Assembly: GCA_965228695.1 (NCBI GenBank)
Contig: CBDDIB010000002.1
Coordinates: 3,844,001 to 3,908,000, forward strand
DNA from: JAJFJD01 sp965228695
GTDB taxonomy: Bacteria > Pseudomonadota > Alphaproteobacteria > UBA8366
Direction of reading: 5' to 3'
Length of the DNA stretch: 64,000 nucleotides
Positions 1-11,384 of this stretch are shown one piece after another; position 1 is the first letter of the stretch, and every line of letters starts with the position of its first letter. The position numbers and the translations under genes are program-made. Under the pieces are notes generated by a model. That model made no database searches, had not been told where the DNA came from, and worked only from the letters and a program-made list of their open reading frames with translations.

Positions 1-61
1 TGAAATAGAGTCTTCGCACGCCCGTTCAATATATCGGGCGCCCGGTCGGGAGGCACTACTT

Positions 62-481
62 ATGCAGAAGCAGGACAAACCCCGCATTTCGCACTTGGCG
101 CTGAAGGTCGAGGATGTCGACGCGGCGGCGGACTTCTATAAAGCCCTGTTCGGATTCACCGAGGTGTCACGCCATCGCGACGGCGACCATGTTTCCCTGC
201 ACCTGACCGACGGGCATCTCGATCTCGCCCTGGTCCGATACGACACGGCGGACAGCATGATGGGCAATCAGGCCGGGCCCGGCCCCTGCATCCACCATTT
301 CGGGATCGATGTCGGTGACATGGAGGCGTACCGGTCGGCGATCGAGGCGCACGGCGGCGTGACCTTCGGCGATCCGACGAATCCCGGTGAGAAAGTCCTG
401 AAGTTCCGAGTTCCGGGCGGCGGCGGCATAACGGAGATCGCGCCCTTCGGATTCCATTCCAGAAAGTCCAAAGACCTCTAG
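62..481 (+). CDS. VOC (glyoxalase/bleomycin-resistance) family protein
   Basis: 139-residue single-domain protein of the vicinal oxygen chelate fold. The N-terminus (ISHLALKVEDVDAAADFYKALFG) is the usual first beta-alpha unit, and a second unit begins near residue 78 (IHHFGIDVGDMEAYRSAI). A GGGGITEIAPFG stretch closes the fold where metal-dependent members carry a Glu ligand. A GGGAGG ribosome site lies about 8 bases before the ATG. Family members include lyases, dioxygenases and resistance proteins, so no substrate can be named. It stands alone, convergent with the glutaredoxin-DinB gene 15 bases downstream. Confidence 0.85.
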   Translation: MQKQDKPRISHLALKVEDVDAAADFYKALFGFTEVSRHRDGDHVSLHLTDGHLDLALVRYDTADSMMGNQAGPGPCIHHFGIDVGDMEAYRSAIEAHGGVTFGDPTNPGEKVLKFRVPGGGGITEIAPFGFHSRKSKDL

Positions 482-496
482 GCGAAAACCATCCGG

Positions 497-1279
497 CTAG
501 GTGGCGGCCGCATCCGGTTCGTCGTCCCAGACCTTTTCCGGCACCGGCAGGCCATCGAGATCGTCCGCCGAGAGCGGACTGTCCGGCGTGATGCCCTTTT
601 GCTCCAGGATCATCGCGGTCTGCCGCACATGCTGCGCGGCATGCCATGTCGTACGCTCGAAGACATCATGGATCGGCTGGTCGCCGAAATAGGTCGGCAC
701 CATCTGCTCGCCGGTGACGTCTTCGAGCTGCAGCCACCATTTCTTGACCCGTTTTCGGATTTCGTCACCATACGCGGCGATATCGTCGACCGTCTGCATG
801 TCGTCCGGCGGCGGCGTGGTCAGCATCTCGTAGCTCAACGTCTCGCCCTCGGTCATTTCGAGAAAAGCCTCGGGAATGCGGAAGATATGGTGCCCTAGAA
901 CGCGGAAGCTGCGGTCCCGGTTGGGCAGTTTTTCGGAAAGCGCCTCGTTCGGCAACTGCCGCCACAGCCGTTGTGCCGTCGCTAACACGAGATCGAGCTT
1001 TTCCACGAGTTCGGGCATCGACAAGGTCGGCGCCACCGCCGCATCGATGTCGAGGAATTCCGCGACATCGCGCAGCGACTGCGCATACACGAAGTCTTCG
1101 CCCTTGGAAACGATGGGAACGGAGGTCGCGCCGAGGCTCGACAGCAGGTCCATACCCGCCGTGTTCCCTTCGACGTTTACGGATTCATGATCGATGTTTT
1201 GAGACGAAAGAAACTCTTTCGCACGAAGGCAGCTTGTTCACCCGGGGCGCCAAAAGACTCTGATCGTTTCCGCAGACAC
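497..1279 (-). CDS. Glutaredoxin-DinB fusion with in-frame TGA at the active-site Cys (selenoprotein candidate)
   Basis: Conventional calling starts at the ATG at 1153 and gives a 218-residue DinB-like protein with a headless glutaredoxin segment. Reading back in the same frame to GTG 1277-1279, with AGGAG at 1286-1290, restores a full glutaredoxin N-terminus: VFWRPG, then TGA (1238-1240), then TSC, then LRAKEFLS. The TGA sits exactly where the first Cys of CxxC belongs, giving UxxC with U at residue 14 and Cys at 17. The cis-Pro region (TSVPIV) follows near residue 64. The C-terminal half is a DinB/YfiT-like four-helix domain with a WHAAQH metal-ligand type motif. A 6-bp stem with loop AGUUU lies 22 nt after the TGA. 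Full length is 260 residues. The frame extension is directly visible; selenocysteine insertion is inferred. The alternative is a recent nonsense mutation. No sel genes are in the window. Confidence 0.7.
1204..1222 (-). promoter_or_regulatory. Candidate bacterial SECIS hairpin
   Basis: On the mRNA strand CGAAAG (1221-1216) pairs perfectly with CUUUCG (1210-1205) around the 5-nt loop AGUUU, and a G-U pair can extend the base. The loop starts 22 nt after the UGA and has G as its second base. This matches the relaxed bacterial SECIS description: apical loop roughly 16-37 nt downstream, with G among the first two loop bases. A 6-bp stem in a 64-kb window is not rare by chance, so its weight comes from its position. 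Confidence 0.5.
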
Positions 1280-1598
1280 AACGTTCTCCTGAAATTGATG
1301 TTCTCAGTATAGCCGCCGCATGCGACGCGGCAAATCACATGATCGTCGATCGGCTTGCGGACCTGGGTACTAGTACCTATGTGCTGATTAGAAGATTCTC
1401 GCAACTTGCGTTTAAGAAAAACCGGACGCTCGAAATTTTATGACAAGGATTGAACAAAGAAAGAAGCAAAAAATTAAGATAAAATGCTATATTTCTGTAA
1501 TACAATAATACTACGATTGTCCGTTATTTCTATTTGAACTTGACAATAGATGGATAGGGGCCTGGGAAATAAACACGACCTTTATGGGATCGAAACGC
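1280..1598. promoter_or_regulatory. Divergent intergenic region with 12-bp palindrome
   Basis: About 320 bases between the glutaredoxin-DinB gene (minus) and the amino-acid dehydrogenase (plus). The half next to the dehydrogenase is very AT-rich (about 1430-1560) and holds TTGACA at 1540-1545, but no convincing -10 is seen at the right spacing. A perfect 12-bp palindrome GGTACTAGTACC lies at 1366-1377 and could be an operator. No ORF there looks real. Confidence 0.4.
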
Positions 1599-2651
1599 AT
1601 GACTGTATTCAACTCACCGGAATTCGATAATCACGAACAAGTCGTCTTCTGCGCCGACGCCGACAGCGGCCTCCGCGCGATCATCGCCATCCACAACACC
1701 AATCTCGGCCCGGCCCTCGGCGGCTGCCGCATGTGGCCCTATGCCGACGACGCCGAAGCGCTGCAGGACGCACTTCGCCTGGCGCGCGGCATGACCTACA
1801 AATCGGCGATCACCGGCTTGCCCTACGGCGGCGGCAAGGCGGTCATCATCGGCGACCCGAAATCGCAGAAAAACGAAGCGCTGCTCCGCGCCATGGGACG
1901 GTTCGTCGACTCGCTCGGCGGGCGCTACCAGACGGCCGAGGATGTCGGCACGACCGTGGCCGACATGGATATCCTGCGCCAGGAAACCGAGTTCGCGCAT
2001 GGCCTGTCCGGGTCCAGCGGCGACCCCTCGCCCGCGACCGCCTATGGCGTCTTCATGGGCATCCGCGCCGCGCTCTATTTCAAGCACGGACGCGACGACC
2101 TGCGCGGCCTGACCGTCGCAGTTCAGGGCTTGGGCAATGTCGGCAAGCGGCTGTGCCGCTATCTCGCCGATGCCGGCGCCCGCCTCGTCGTGGCCGACAT
2201 CAGCGAAGAAGCCATCCAGGCGGCCATCCGCGATTTCGGCGCGACGCCGGTTTCGCCCAACGACATCCATAAGGCCGAAGCGGACGTGTTCGCCCCCTGC
2301 GCGCTCGGCGCCATCCTCAACGACGCGAGCATTCCCGAATTGAGCGCCGGTATCGTCGCGGGCTCGGCGAACAATCAGCTTGCCGAGCCGCGGCACGGCG
2401 AGGCATTGCGCAAGCGCGGCGTGCTATATGCGCCGGATTACGTGATCAACGCCGGCGGCCTGATCGACATCTATGTCGGCGAAAACGGCGGCGACCAACA
2501 AGCGGTGTTGAAACGAACGGCGGAAATCTATGACACGACGCTGACCATCCTTGAACGCGCCGCCAAGGAGGACTGCGCTACCGACACGATCGCCGACCGA
2601 ATGGCGGAGGAGCGCTTCCGCGACCGGCGTAACTGCCGGGTTGCCGCATAA
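1599..2651 (+). CDS. Leucine dehydrogenase-type Glu/Leu/Phe/Val dehydrogenase
   Basis: NAD-dependent oxidative deamination of branched-chain amino acids to 2-oxo acids is the family reaction. The N-terminal domain shows LGGCRMWPY and the catalytic-Lys region YGGGKAVI, followed by TAEDVGT. The Rossmann domain starts with VAVQGLGNVGKRL near residue 175. PDYVINAGGLI, typical of the Leu/Phe branch, lies near residue 285. The start at 1599 (MTVFNSPEFDN) matches relatives; an ATG 15 bases upstream is also in frame. At 350 residues it has the usual length. The agmatinase-family gene follows after 25 bases, so the two are probably co-transcribed. Which amino acid it prefers cannot be read from sequence. 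Confidence 0.88.
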   Translation: MTVFNSPEFDNHEQVVFCADADSGLRAIIAIHNTNLGPALGGCRMWPYADDAEALQDALRLARGMTYKSAITGLPYGGGKAVIIGDPKSQKNEALLRAMGRFVDSLGGRYQTAEDVGTTVADMDILRQETEFAHGLSGSSGDPSPATAYGVFMGIRAALYFKHGRDDLRGLTVAVQGLGNVGKRLCRYLADAGARLVVADISEEAIQAAIRDFGATPVSPNDIHKAEADVFAPCALGAILNDASIPELSAGIVAGSANNQLAEPRHGEALRKRGVLYAPDYVINAGGLIDIYVGENGGDQQAVLKRTAEIYDTTLTILERAAKEDCATDTIADRMAEERFRDRRNCRVAA

Positions 2652-2676
2652 CCCGCGATCGGGAATGCGAGGGACG

Positions 2677-3642
2677 ATGGACCAGCAAGACCGCGCCCAG
2701 CCACCCGACCTGAACACCATGCCGCGTTTCGCCGGCGTGCCCAGCTTCATGCGGCTGCCCGTCGAGAACGACTATTCCAAGCTGGATATCGCCTTGATCG
2801 GCGTGCCGTGGGACGGCGGCACCACCAACCGCGCCGGCGCGCGCCACGGTCCGCGCGAAATCCGCAACATGTCGAGCCTGATCCGCCGGATCAATCACGC
2901 CAGTGGATTGGCCCCGTTCGAGCTGTGCCGCATCGCGGATGCCGGGGACACGCCGGTCAACCCGATCAACCTGATGGATACGTTGAACCGCGTGCACGGC
3001 TTCTACAAAGACGTCATTGAGGCCGGCGTGGTCCCGCTCAGCGCCGGCGGCGATCATCTGATTACCCTGCCCATCCTGCGCGCGATCGCATCTCGGTGGC
3101 CCGTCGGCATGGTGCATTTCGACGCCCACAGCGACACGACGGACAGCTATTTCGGCGGCGAGAAATACACCCACGGCACCCCCTTCCGCCGCGCGGTCGA
3201 GGAAGGGCTGCTCGACCCGAAACGCACGGTGCAGATCGGCATCCGCGGGGCGCTGTTCGACAACGCCGACATGGATTTCGCGCGGGACAGCGGCATGCGG
3301 ATCATCACCATCGAGGAATTCTACGATCTGGGCGTCGACGCGGTGATCGCCGAGGCGCGCCGCGTCGTCGGCGACGGCCCGACCTATGTCAGCTTCGACG
3401 TGGACGGCCTCGACCCGGTCTACGCCCCCGGCACCGGCACGCCGGAAATCGGCGGCTTCACCACACATGAAGCGCAGCGCATGATCCGCGGCCTGCAAGG
3501 TCTCGACCTGGTCGGCGGCGACGTGGTCGAGGTCGCTCCGCCCTTCGATCCCAGCGGCAACACCGCCCTGGTCGGCGCGACCATGATGTTCGAGATCCTC
3601 TGCGTCCTGGCCGACGCGGTCGACCGCCGCCGGGGCGGCTAG
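2677..3642 (+). CDS. speB: Agmatinase/ureohydrolase family protein
   Basis: 321-residue ureohydrolase that removes urea from a guanidino compound using a binuclear Mn centre. The three metal-binding blocks are present: GGDH, HFDAHSDT and SFDVDGLDP. The ATG at 2677 follows a CGAGGGA site. A longer in-frame ORF starts at 2551 inside the dehydrogenase gene but its extra residues are not family-like. The opening MPRFAGVPSFMRLP is typical of the agmatinase/guanidinobutyrase/guanidinopropionase group, so agmatine is the default guess only. It forms a likely operon with the upstream amino-acid dehydrogenase. Confidence 0.85.
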   Translation: MDQQDRAQPPDLNTMPRFAGVPSFMRLPVENDYSKLDIALIGVPWDGGTTNRAGARHGPREIRNMSSLIRRINHASGLAPFELCRIADAGDTPVNPINLMDTLNRVHGFYKDVIEAGVVPLSAGGDHLITLPILRAIASRWPVGMVHFDAHSDTTDSYFGGEKYTHGTPFRRAVEEGLLDPKRTVQIGIRGALFDNADMDFARDSGMRIITIEEFYDLGVDAVIAEARRVVGDGPTYVSFDVDGLDPVYAPGTGTPEIGGFTTHEAQRMIRGLQGLDLVGGDVVEVAPPFDPSGNTALVGATMMFEILCVLADAVDRRRGG

Positions 3643-3715
3643 CACAGGCTTACGGTTCGCAGGCGCAACAGTTTCGTATTGTGACAAGTGCATCCCGACG
3701 CCCTACGCTCCACCG

Positions 3716-4231
3716 ATGGACCCGATCGAAAGCCTGCTCGACCCCGGTGAGACACTGGTGTGGCACGGCCGGCCCGACAAGGACCGGTTGGTGCGGAAGC
3801 AATACGCCCGGTGTTTCTTCGCCGGCGTGTTCGTCGGGCTTTCGCTGATCTGGGCCTGGGCCTCGCTGCAGCGGGGCACGACGGTGAGCTTCTTCGTGGC
3901 GCTGCTGTTCGCCGCCGCCGGAGCGATGGTGGTGGTCGCCAAGACGCGGGAGATCATGGCCGCGCGCAAAACCCGATATCTCGTGACCGACCGCCGCGCC
4001 GTGATCGCAGTCTTCTGGAAGACACCGGCCATCCTGTCCTATGTCCCGAAGGATATCGGCCCCATCGAGATCGAGAATGCCAAGGACGGAACGGCCGACG
4101 TTATATTCAATCATTCGATCGCGCATGCCGACTTCACCGGCCTGCGCAAAACGACCAACGGCTTTTTCGGGATCAGCGACCCGAAAAAGGCCAAGGCGGC
4201 GCTTGAAGCGCTAGCCCCGTCACCTGGGTAA
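3716..4231 (+). CDS. PH-domain-like membrane protein
   Basis: 171 residues. It begins LLDPGETLVWHGRPDK, a common opening of bacterial PH-domain (YdbT/YdjM-type) membrane proteins. Two hydrophobic segments follow at about residues 35-50 and 58-78. The soluble part after them (RYLVTDRRAVIAV) resembles the bacterial PH fold. No catalytic residues are seen. Function is unknown. It sits alone between the agmatinase-family and NlpC/P60 genes, on the same strand. Confidence 0.7.
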   Translation: MDPIESLLDPGETLVWHGRPDKDRLVRKQYARCFFAGVFVGLSLIWAWASLQRGTTVSFFVALLFAAAGAMVVVAKTREIMAARKTRYLVTDRRAVIAVFWKTPAILSYVPKDIGPIEIENAKDGTADVIFNHSIAHADFTGLRKTTNGFFGISDPKKAKAALEALAPSPG

Positions 4232-4295
4232 GAATCGGTTAAGCAACGCCGTCGGATACTCTATGGTGACGCTCCGTATTTGAAAGCGAACCATC

Positions 4296-5147
4296 GTGAC
4301 GACACTGGACAAACGCCTGCACGCCTACCGCGACGATCTCGCCGACGCGGCCTTGCAAGGCCAGGTCGAGGCCGAGCGCTTCGTCGACGGCCGGCCCGCA
4401 CAGGTCGTTGTCGAAACCGCCCCGTTGCGCGGCGCGCGGGAGCCGGGCACACAGCTTTCTTCCGAACTGGTATTCGGCGAAACCGTGACCGTCTTCGAGG
4501 ACACCGGCAGCGTCGCCTGGGTCCAGAACCAAACCGACGGCTATGTCGGATACACCGACAGCGCGGCGTTGAGCGACGCCGTCCACGCGCCGACCCATCA
4601 TGTTGCCGCGATCCGGACCTGCGTCTACGCGAACCCGCATGTGCGGTCGCCGGGCACCATGTCCCTGCCGATCTGCGCGCCCGTCACCGTTTTTGGAACC
4701 AAAGGCCGCTATGCCGAACTGGCGTCCGGCGGCTGGGTCCCGGCGCAGCATCTGGCGGCACTCGACGATACCGAGAGCGATTTCGTCGCGGTCGCGGAAC
4801 GCTTCATGGGCACGCCTTATGTCTGGGGCGGCCGGTCGGAGCGCGGCCTGGATTGCTCGGCGCTGGTGCAGTTGGCGCTGATGCGGTGCGGCGCCGATGC
4901 GCCGCGGGACAGCGACATGCAGGAAGCCGGACTGGGATCGCCGGTGCCCTACGACGGAAACGAGGCGATTCTGCAGCGCGGCGATCTGGTCTTCTGGAAG
5001 GGTCATGTGGGAATCTGGGTTGGGCCAGACCGGTTCCTCCACGCCAACGCCATGGACATGTGCGTCTCCGCCGCCCCCTTCCAGGACATCGTCCGGTATA
5101 TTCAGGACAACGAGAACCAACCCGTTTCCTCGGTCCGGCGGCTGTAG
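4296..5147 (+). CDS. C40 (NlpC/P60) peptidase with SH3-like repeats
   Basis: 283-residue enzyme expected to cut peptidoglycan stem peptides (gamma-D-Glu-diamino acid bond). Two SH3b-like segments (about residues 30-85 and 95-150) precede the catalytic domain. That domain begins FMGTPYVWGG and holds the nucleophile Cys at residue 187 (LDCSALVQ), the His at 237 (GHVGIW) and a final HAN. No classical signal peptide is visible, as in the dipeptidyl-peptidase VI-like cytoplasmic members. The start is GTG at 4296. Confidence 0.88.
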   Translation: MTTLDKRLHAYRDDLADAALQGQVEAERFVDGRPAQVVVETAPLRGAREPGTQLSSELVFGETVTVFEDTGSVAWVQNQTDGYVGYTDSAALSDAVHAPTHHVAAIRTCVYANPHVRSPGTMSLPICAPVTVFGTKGRYAELASGGWVPAQHLAALDDTESDFVAVAERFMGTPYVWGGRSERGLDCSALVQLALMRCGADAPRDSDMQEAGLGSPVPYDGNEAILQRGDLVFWKGHVGIWVGPDRFLHANAMDMCVSAAPFQDIVRYIQDNENQPVSSVRRL

Positions 5148-5236
5148 GGCAGCACGCCGGGGCGGGTTGCGGTGAATCAAGGCCGCGGCCGCGATGTCCG
5201 GCCAATATGGCACAGCGTTACGGATGGAGGTGCTGC

Positions 5237-5662
5237 GTGGAGAATTTCACCCCGCTTTCGGCCCTGATCGGCGGCGGTCTGATTGGCCTGTCGGCCACCA
5301 TACTGATTCTCGTGAAGGGCCGTATCGCCGGGATCAGCGGCATCCTCGGCGGCGCGCTGACCTTCCCCTTGGGAGACCTCGCCTGGCGGGTCCTGTTCAT
5401 CGGCGGTCTGGTCGCGGGGGCAGCGCTGCACAACCTTATCGCCCCCACGCCGTTCGTCGTGGAGTTCGACGCGGGCACACCGCTGCTCGTGGTCGCGGGG
5501 CTGCTGGTCGGCTACGGGTCGAGCCTCGGCAGCGGATGCACCAGCGGCCACGGCGTCTGCGGCATCGCGCGCCTGTCGCCCCGGTCGATCGCCGCCACCG
5601 TGCTGTTCATGGCCATCGCCATGGCGACCTTGTTCCTGATGCGTCACACGGGGGCGGCATGA
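5237..5662 (+). CDS. YeeE/YedE family membrane protein, N-terminal-type half
   Basis: 141 residues with about four membrane helices and the hallmark Cys block GSGCTSGHGVCG near residue 97. YeeE/YedE proteins take up thiosulfate or related sulfur species; some act as two half-size subunits. The start is GTG 5237 with GGAGG just upstream; the long ORF running back to 4280 is a shadow of the peptidase gene. The stop overlaps the start of the next gene (ATGA), showing translational coupling. Confidence 0.83.
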   Translation: MENFTPLSALIGGGLIGLSATILILVKGRIAGISGILGGALTFPLGDLAWRVLFIGGLVAGAALHNLIAPTPFVVEFDAGTPLLVVAGLLVGYGSSLGSGCTSGHGVCGIARLSPRSIAATVLFMAIAMATLFLMRHTGAA

Positions 5663-6078
5663 TCGCCGCCGCCGTCTCCTTCCTCGCGGGCCTGCTGTTC
5701 GGCCTGGGTCTCGCCGTATCGCAGATGATCAATCCGGCAAAGGTTCTCGCCTTCCTCGATATCCTCGGCGATTGGGACCCCAGCCTCGCGCTGGTCATGG
5801 TGGGCGCGGTCGGCGTCGCCGCGATCGGCTTCGCGCAGGCGAAGAAACGGGCATCGCCGGTCCTGGAGGACGAGTTCCAGATCCCCGAGAACCGGGAACT
5901 CGACATGCCCCTCGTCCTCGGCGCCGCCCTCTTCGGGGTCGGCTGGGGTCTCGTCGGCCTCTGCCCCGGCCCCGCCATTGCCGGCCTGGTCGCCGGGCAC
6001 ACGGAATCGGTGATCTTCGTCGGCGCGATGCTGGCCGGCATGCTGGCCAATCGGCTGATCCGGACCATCAGCCGCTGA
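5659..6078 (+). CDS. YeeE/YedE family membrane protein, C-terminal-type half
   Basis: 139 residues, four predicted membrane helices, with the second-half signature GWGLVGLCPGPA containing the conserved Cys. NPAKVLAFLDILGDWDPSLALVM is typical of the family. It overlaps the preceding half by four bases (ATGA), so the two probably form one sulfur-compound transporter. No rhodanese or TusA gene is nearby to narrow the substrate. Confidence 0.83.
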   Translation: MIAAAVSFLAGLLFGLGLAVSQMINPAKVLAFLDILGDWDPSLALVMVGAVGVAAIGFAQAKKRASPVLEDEFQIPENRELDMPLVLGAALFGVGWGLVGLCPGPAIAGLVAGHTESVIFVGAMLAGMLANRLIRTISR

Positions 6079-6164
6079 GCGCCCCGAGTTGACCGCATCG
6101 GGTTGACCGCGCCGGACGCAGGCCGCAGCATTGCGGCACTCCGCGCCACGACGAGGAACAAGAC

Positions 6165-6923
6165 ATGACAGCCCGCGAAGACCTGCGCCGCGCCGGCGCG
6201 GCGGTAAGAGCGCAATTGGGACTGGGCGAACGCGCCACGGAGGACCTTATGCCGGGACTTCCCGGCCTCATCGACGAGGTGGTGTTCGGCCGGGTCTGGG
6301 CGCGGCCCGGCCTTCCGCTCGACGACCGGATGCTCGCGACGCTGTCGGCCCTCACCTGTACGCAACGCCTGCCGCAATTGGGCCATTTCGTCGGCGCGGC
6401 CCTGCACATCGGCATGAGCCCGCGCCTGATCCAAGAGGTGATGCTGCATTGCACAATGTACACCGGGTTCCCTACGGTGCTGAATTCGCTGGAGGTCGTC
6501 CGCACCGTGCTCAGCGACAAAGGCATCCCGCAGCCCGAAGAGAACCTGACCGAGGCCGACCTGGACGAGTTGCTGGAGATGGGCCGGGAGACGATGCGGA
6601 CACTGCACGGCGAGCGCGCCGAGGGCGGCTATGCGGCGCCGGAGTCGGCGGCCAGCGGGCTGTATTCGACGGCCATCGATTTCCTTTACGGCGAGGTCTG
6701 GAACCGGCCGGGCATTTCCCTGCGTCAGCGCATGATCTGTTCCATCGCCGCCTTCACCGCCACCAATCTGGAATCGCAGCAGCGGAAATTCTTCCCCTCG
6801 GCGCTGAATGTCGGCCTGTCCCGCACGGAAATCCTCGAAGCCATCGCCCAGACCGGCCCTTATTCCGGCTTCCCCCAAGCCTTCAACGCTCTTGCCGTGG
6901 CCGAGGAAGTACTGCCCGCGTAG
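6165..6923 (+). CDS. Carboxymuconolactone decarboxylase (CMD) family protein, two domains
   Basis: 252 residues with two CMD/AhpD-type helical domains. The first spans about 40-115 (GRVWARPGLPLDDRMLATLSALT) and the second about 165-245 (GEVWNRPGISLRQRMICSIAAFT). The AhpD-type CxxC is absent, so peroxidase-reductase activity is unlikely. The repeated layout fits the 4-carboxymuconolactone decarboxylase side of the family, but no other protocatechuate-pathway genes are present. Specific function is unknown. Confidence 0.78.
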   Translation: MTAREDLRRAGAAVRAQLGLGERATEDLMPGLPGLIDEVVFGRVWARPGLPLDDRMLATLSALTCTQRLPQLGHFVGAALHIGMSPRLIQEVMLHCTMYTGFPTVLNSLEVVRTVLSDKGIPQPEENLTEADLDELLEMGRETMRTLHGERAEGGYAAPESAASGLYSTAIDFLYGEVWNRPGISLRQRMICSIAAFTATNLESQQRKFFPSALNVGLSRTEILEAIAQTGPYSGFPQAFNALAVAEEVLPA

Positions 6924-7028
6924 CCGATTTCCGTTGGAACACGGTGATTTTGCGGATCACCGGCGAACGCCTAGTATTGGCCGCGAAAAAAGGCCCAAGG
7001 GTCCGGACGATCTGTAGAGGAAGCTTCA

Positions 7029-9698
<2,670 letters not shown>

Positions 9699-9856
9699 CC
9701 GTTCGTTTCAATCGCGAATGATGTCCAATTGCACCGGTTTCTCCTTAGCGGCCTCATCGATGCGTTTTGGCGATGTCGGCGCTTGCGTCTAGGATTAATG
9801 AGTAAATTGTGAAATCGATAGGGATTTTGATTTAAAAACAATCGGGAGTAAGCGCG

Positions 9857-10846
9857 ATGACCAAGGTTTTGCGGCTCTTGGCGGCGACCATTGTAGGTTT
9901 GATGGCAACCGCCAACGTATCATTCGCTGGGTCGGATTGGCCCAACAAACCGGTCACCATGGTTGTTCCCTTCTCGCCCGGCGGCGGTGTCGATCAGACT
10001 TTGCTTCCGCTTAAACCGATCCTCGAGAAGAAGCTCGGCCAAACGTTCCTGTATTCCTATAAAAAGGGCGCCAGCGGGCGGATCGGCTGGGAGATCGTCA
10101 ACGCGAACGGCAAGGAAGGCTATGCCATCACCGCGCTTGTCCTGCCGCATCTCGTGAACACGACAATCTTCGCCAAGCCAAAGTACAAATTCGACGACAT
10201 CACACCGGTGGCCGTGATCACCGGCGACGTTCCGATTTGGTTCACGCATAAAGATTCACCCTACAACAACATGAATGACCTGGTGGCCGACGCGAAAAAA
10301 CGCCCCGGTGAAGTCAAACTCGCCATCGGCAGTTTCACCGGCGAGCATTACATCGGCGTGGCGCTTCTGGAGCAGAACCTCGGCATCAAGTTCCGCAAGG
10401 TAAACGTGAAAGGCGGATCGAAAGTGATGAGCAACGTGGTTGGCAAGCATTTCGATGTCGGCGTCTCGCGCCCGACCTCGATCCTGCGAGTTCGCGACGA
10501 TATCAAGGGGCTCGGCATCGTCTCCACAGACAAAAGCCCGCTCTATCCCGAGGCTGAAACCTTCGACAAACAGCTTCCGACGTCCAAGATTCCGCATTTG
10601 CGGGCAGCCTTCGGCATCGCCGCCCATAAGAAGTTCAAGGAAAGCGATCCGGAAGGCTTCGCGAAGCTGGTGACGGCGGTCAAGGAAGCCCTCCACTCGC
10701 CCGAGTACCAGAAAGCGCTAAAACGGGGCGGTCGGCAATTTACCTATATGGGACCGGACGAAGCGGTCACATTCGTCGCCGACATGCACGCGTCGATGCG
10801 CAAGTACAAGCCATTGATCGACGCTGCGAAGAAGAAGAAAAAGTAG
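9857..10846 (+). CDS. tctC: Tripartite tricarboxylate transporter substrate-binding protein
   Basis: 329-residue periplasmic binding protein of the TctC/Bug family. A signal peptide covers about residues 1-25 (hydrophobic core, then NVSFAGS). The mature protein starts with WPNKPVTMVVPFSPGGGVDQT, the classic Bug opening. It captures carboxylates for the TctAB membrane complex. GGGAG precedes the start. First gene of tctC-tctB-tctA. The diverged aconitase directly upstream hints at a tricarboxylate ligand, but the family binds very varied acids. Confidence 0.9.
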   Translation: MTKVLRLLAATIVGLMATANVSFAGSDWPNKPVTMVVPFSPGGGVDQTLLPLKPILEKKLGQTFLYSYKKGASGRIGWEIVNANGKEGYAITALVLPHLVNTTIFAKPKYKFDDITPVAVITGDVPIWFTHKDSPYNNMNDLVADAKKRPGEVKLAIGSFTGEHYIGVALLEQNLGIKFRKVNVKGGSKVMSNVVGKHFDVGVSRPTSILRVRDDIKGLGIVSTDKSPLYPEAETFDKQLPTSKIPHLRAAFGIAAHKKFKESDPEGFAKLVTAVKEALHSPEYQKALKRGGRQFTYMGPDEAVTFVADMHASMRKYKPLIDAAKKKKK

Positions 10847-10910
10847 GAACCGACAGCGAAGGGCACACCGCGGCGGCGCGTGGCCCGAAGACGCTTTGAG
10901 AGGGGAAGCG

Positions 10911-11345
10911 ATGCGCAAACTCGGCGAGGTTTGGGTTCCGGTTATCGCGCTCGTCTTCGGTGCCGCGTATTACCATGCGACGCGCGAATTGCCCGAGCTG
11001 AGCATTGCGTTCCCGCGTTTCCTGATGATTTTGTCGCTCGTCCTGATCGTTGTGATCCTCGCGATCGAGTGGCGCAAAAGTTACACCGCATCCGAAGCGA
11101 CGGGGCAGAAACTCACTTTCACGGCGGCGCTAATCGCCTTGCGGAACCCGGCTATCGTCCTCGGATCGGCCGTCCTGTATCTCGTTCTGTTCATCGCGAC
11201 GAACTTTGCGATCGCAACCTTGATTTATCTGGTGGGTTCCATGGCCGCACTGCGCGTCCACTGGGCGAAAGCCATCGCTATAGCGTGCGGCTTTACGTTC
11301 GGTCTCTATGGTGTCTTCGGCTACCTCTTCGAAGTCCAGATTTGA
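10911..11345 (+). CDS. tctB: Tripartite tricarboxylate transporter small membrane subunit
   Basis: 144 residues with four hydrophobic segments, the TctB pattern. The ATG at 10911 has AGGGGAAG just upstream and is preferred over an in-frame start 15 bases earlier. It lies between tctC and tctA with short gaps. TctB is poorly conserved, so the call rests on topology, size and position. Confidence 0.87.
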   Translation: MRKLGEVWVPVIALVFGAAYYHATRELPELSIAFPRFLMILSLVLIVVILAIEWRKSYTASEATGQKLTFTAALIALRNPAIVLGSAVLYLVLFIATNFAIATLIYLVGSMAALRVHWAKAIAIACGFTFGLYGVFGYLFEVQI

Positions 11346-11384
11346 TGCAGTCTCACCGACCTTGGCAGCGAGCGAGGGCAGACC

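Noticed and set aside
1177..1404. 75-residue minus-strand ORF overlapping the glutaredoxin start region.
   Set aside because: It is a different frame from the glutaredoxin, has no ribosome site or homology, and only its last part overlaps by frame shadow.
5607..6878. 423-residue minus-strand ORF.
   Set aside because: It is antisense to the YeeE/YedE and CMD genes, with Arg/Gly/Ala-rich shadow composition and no domain.
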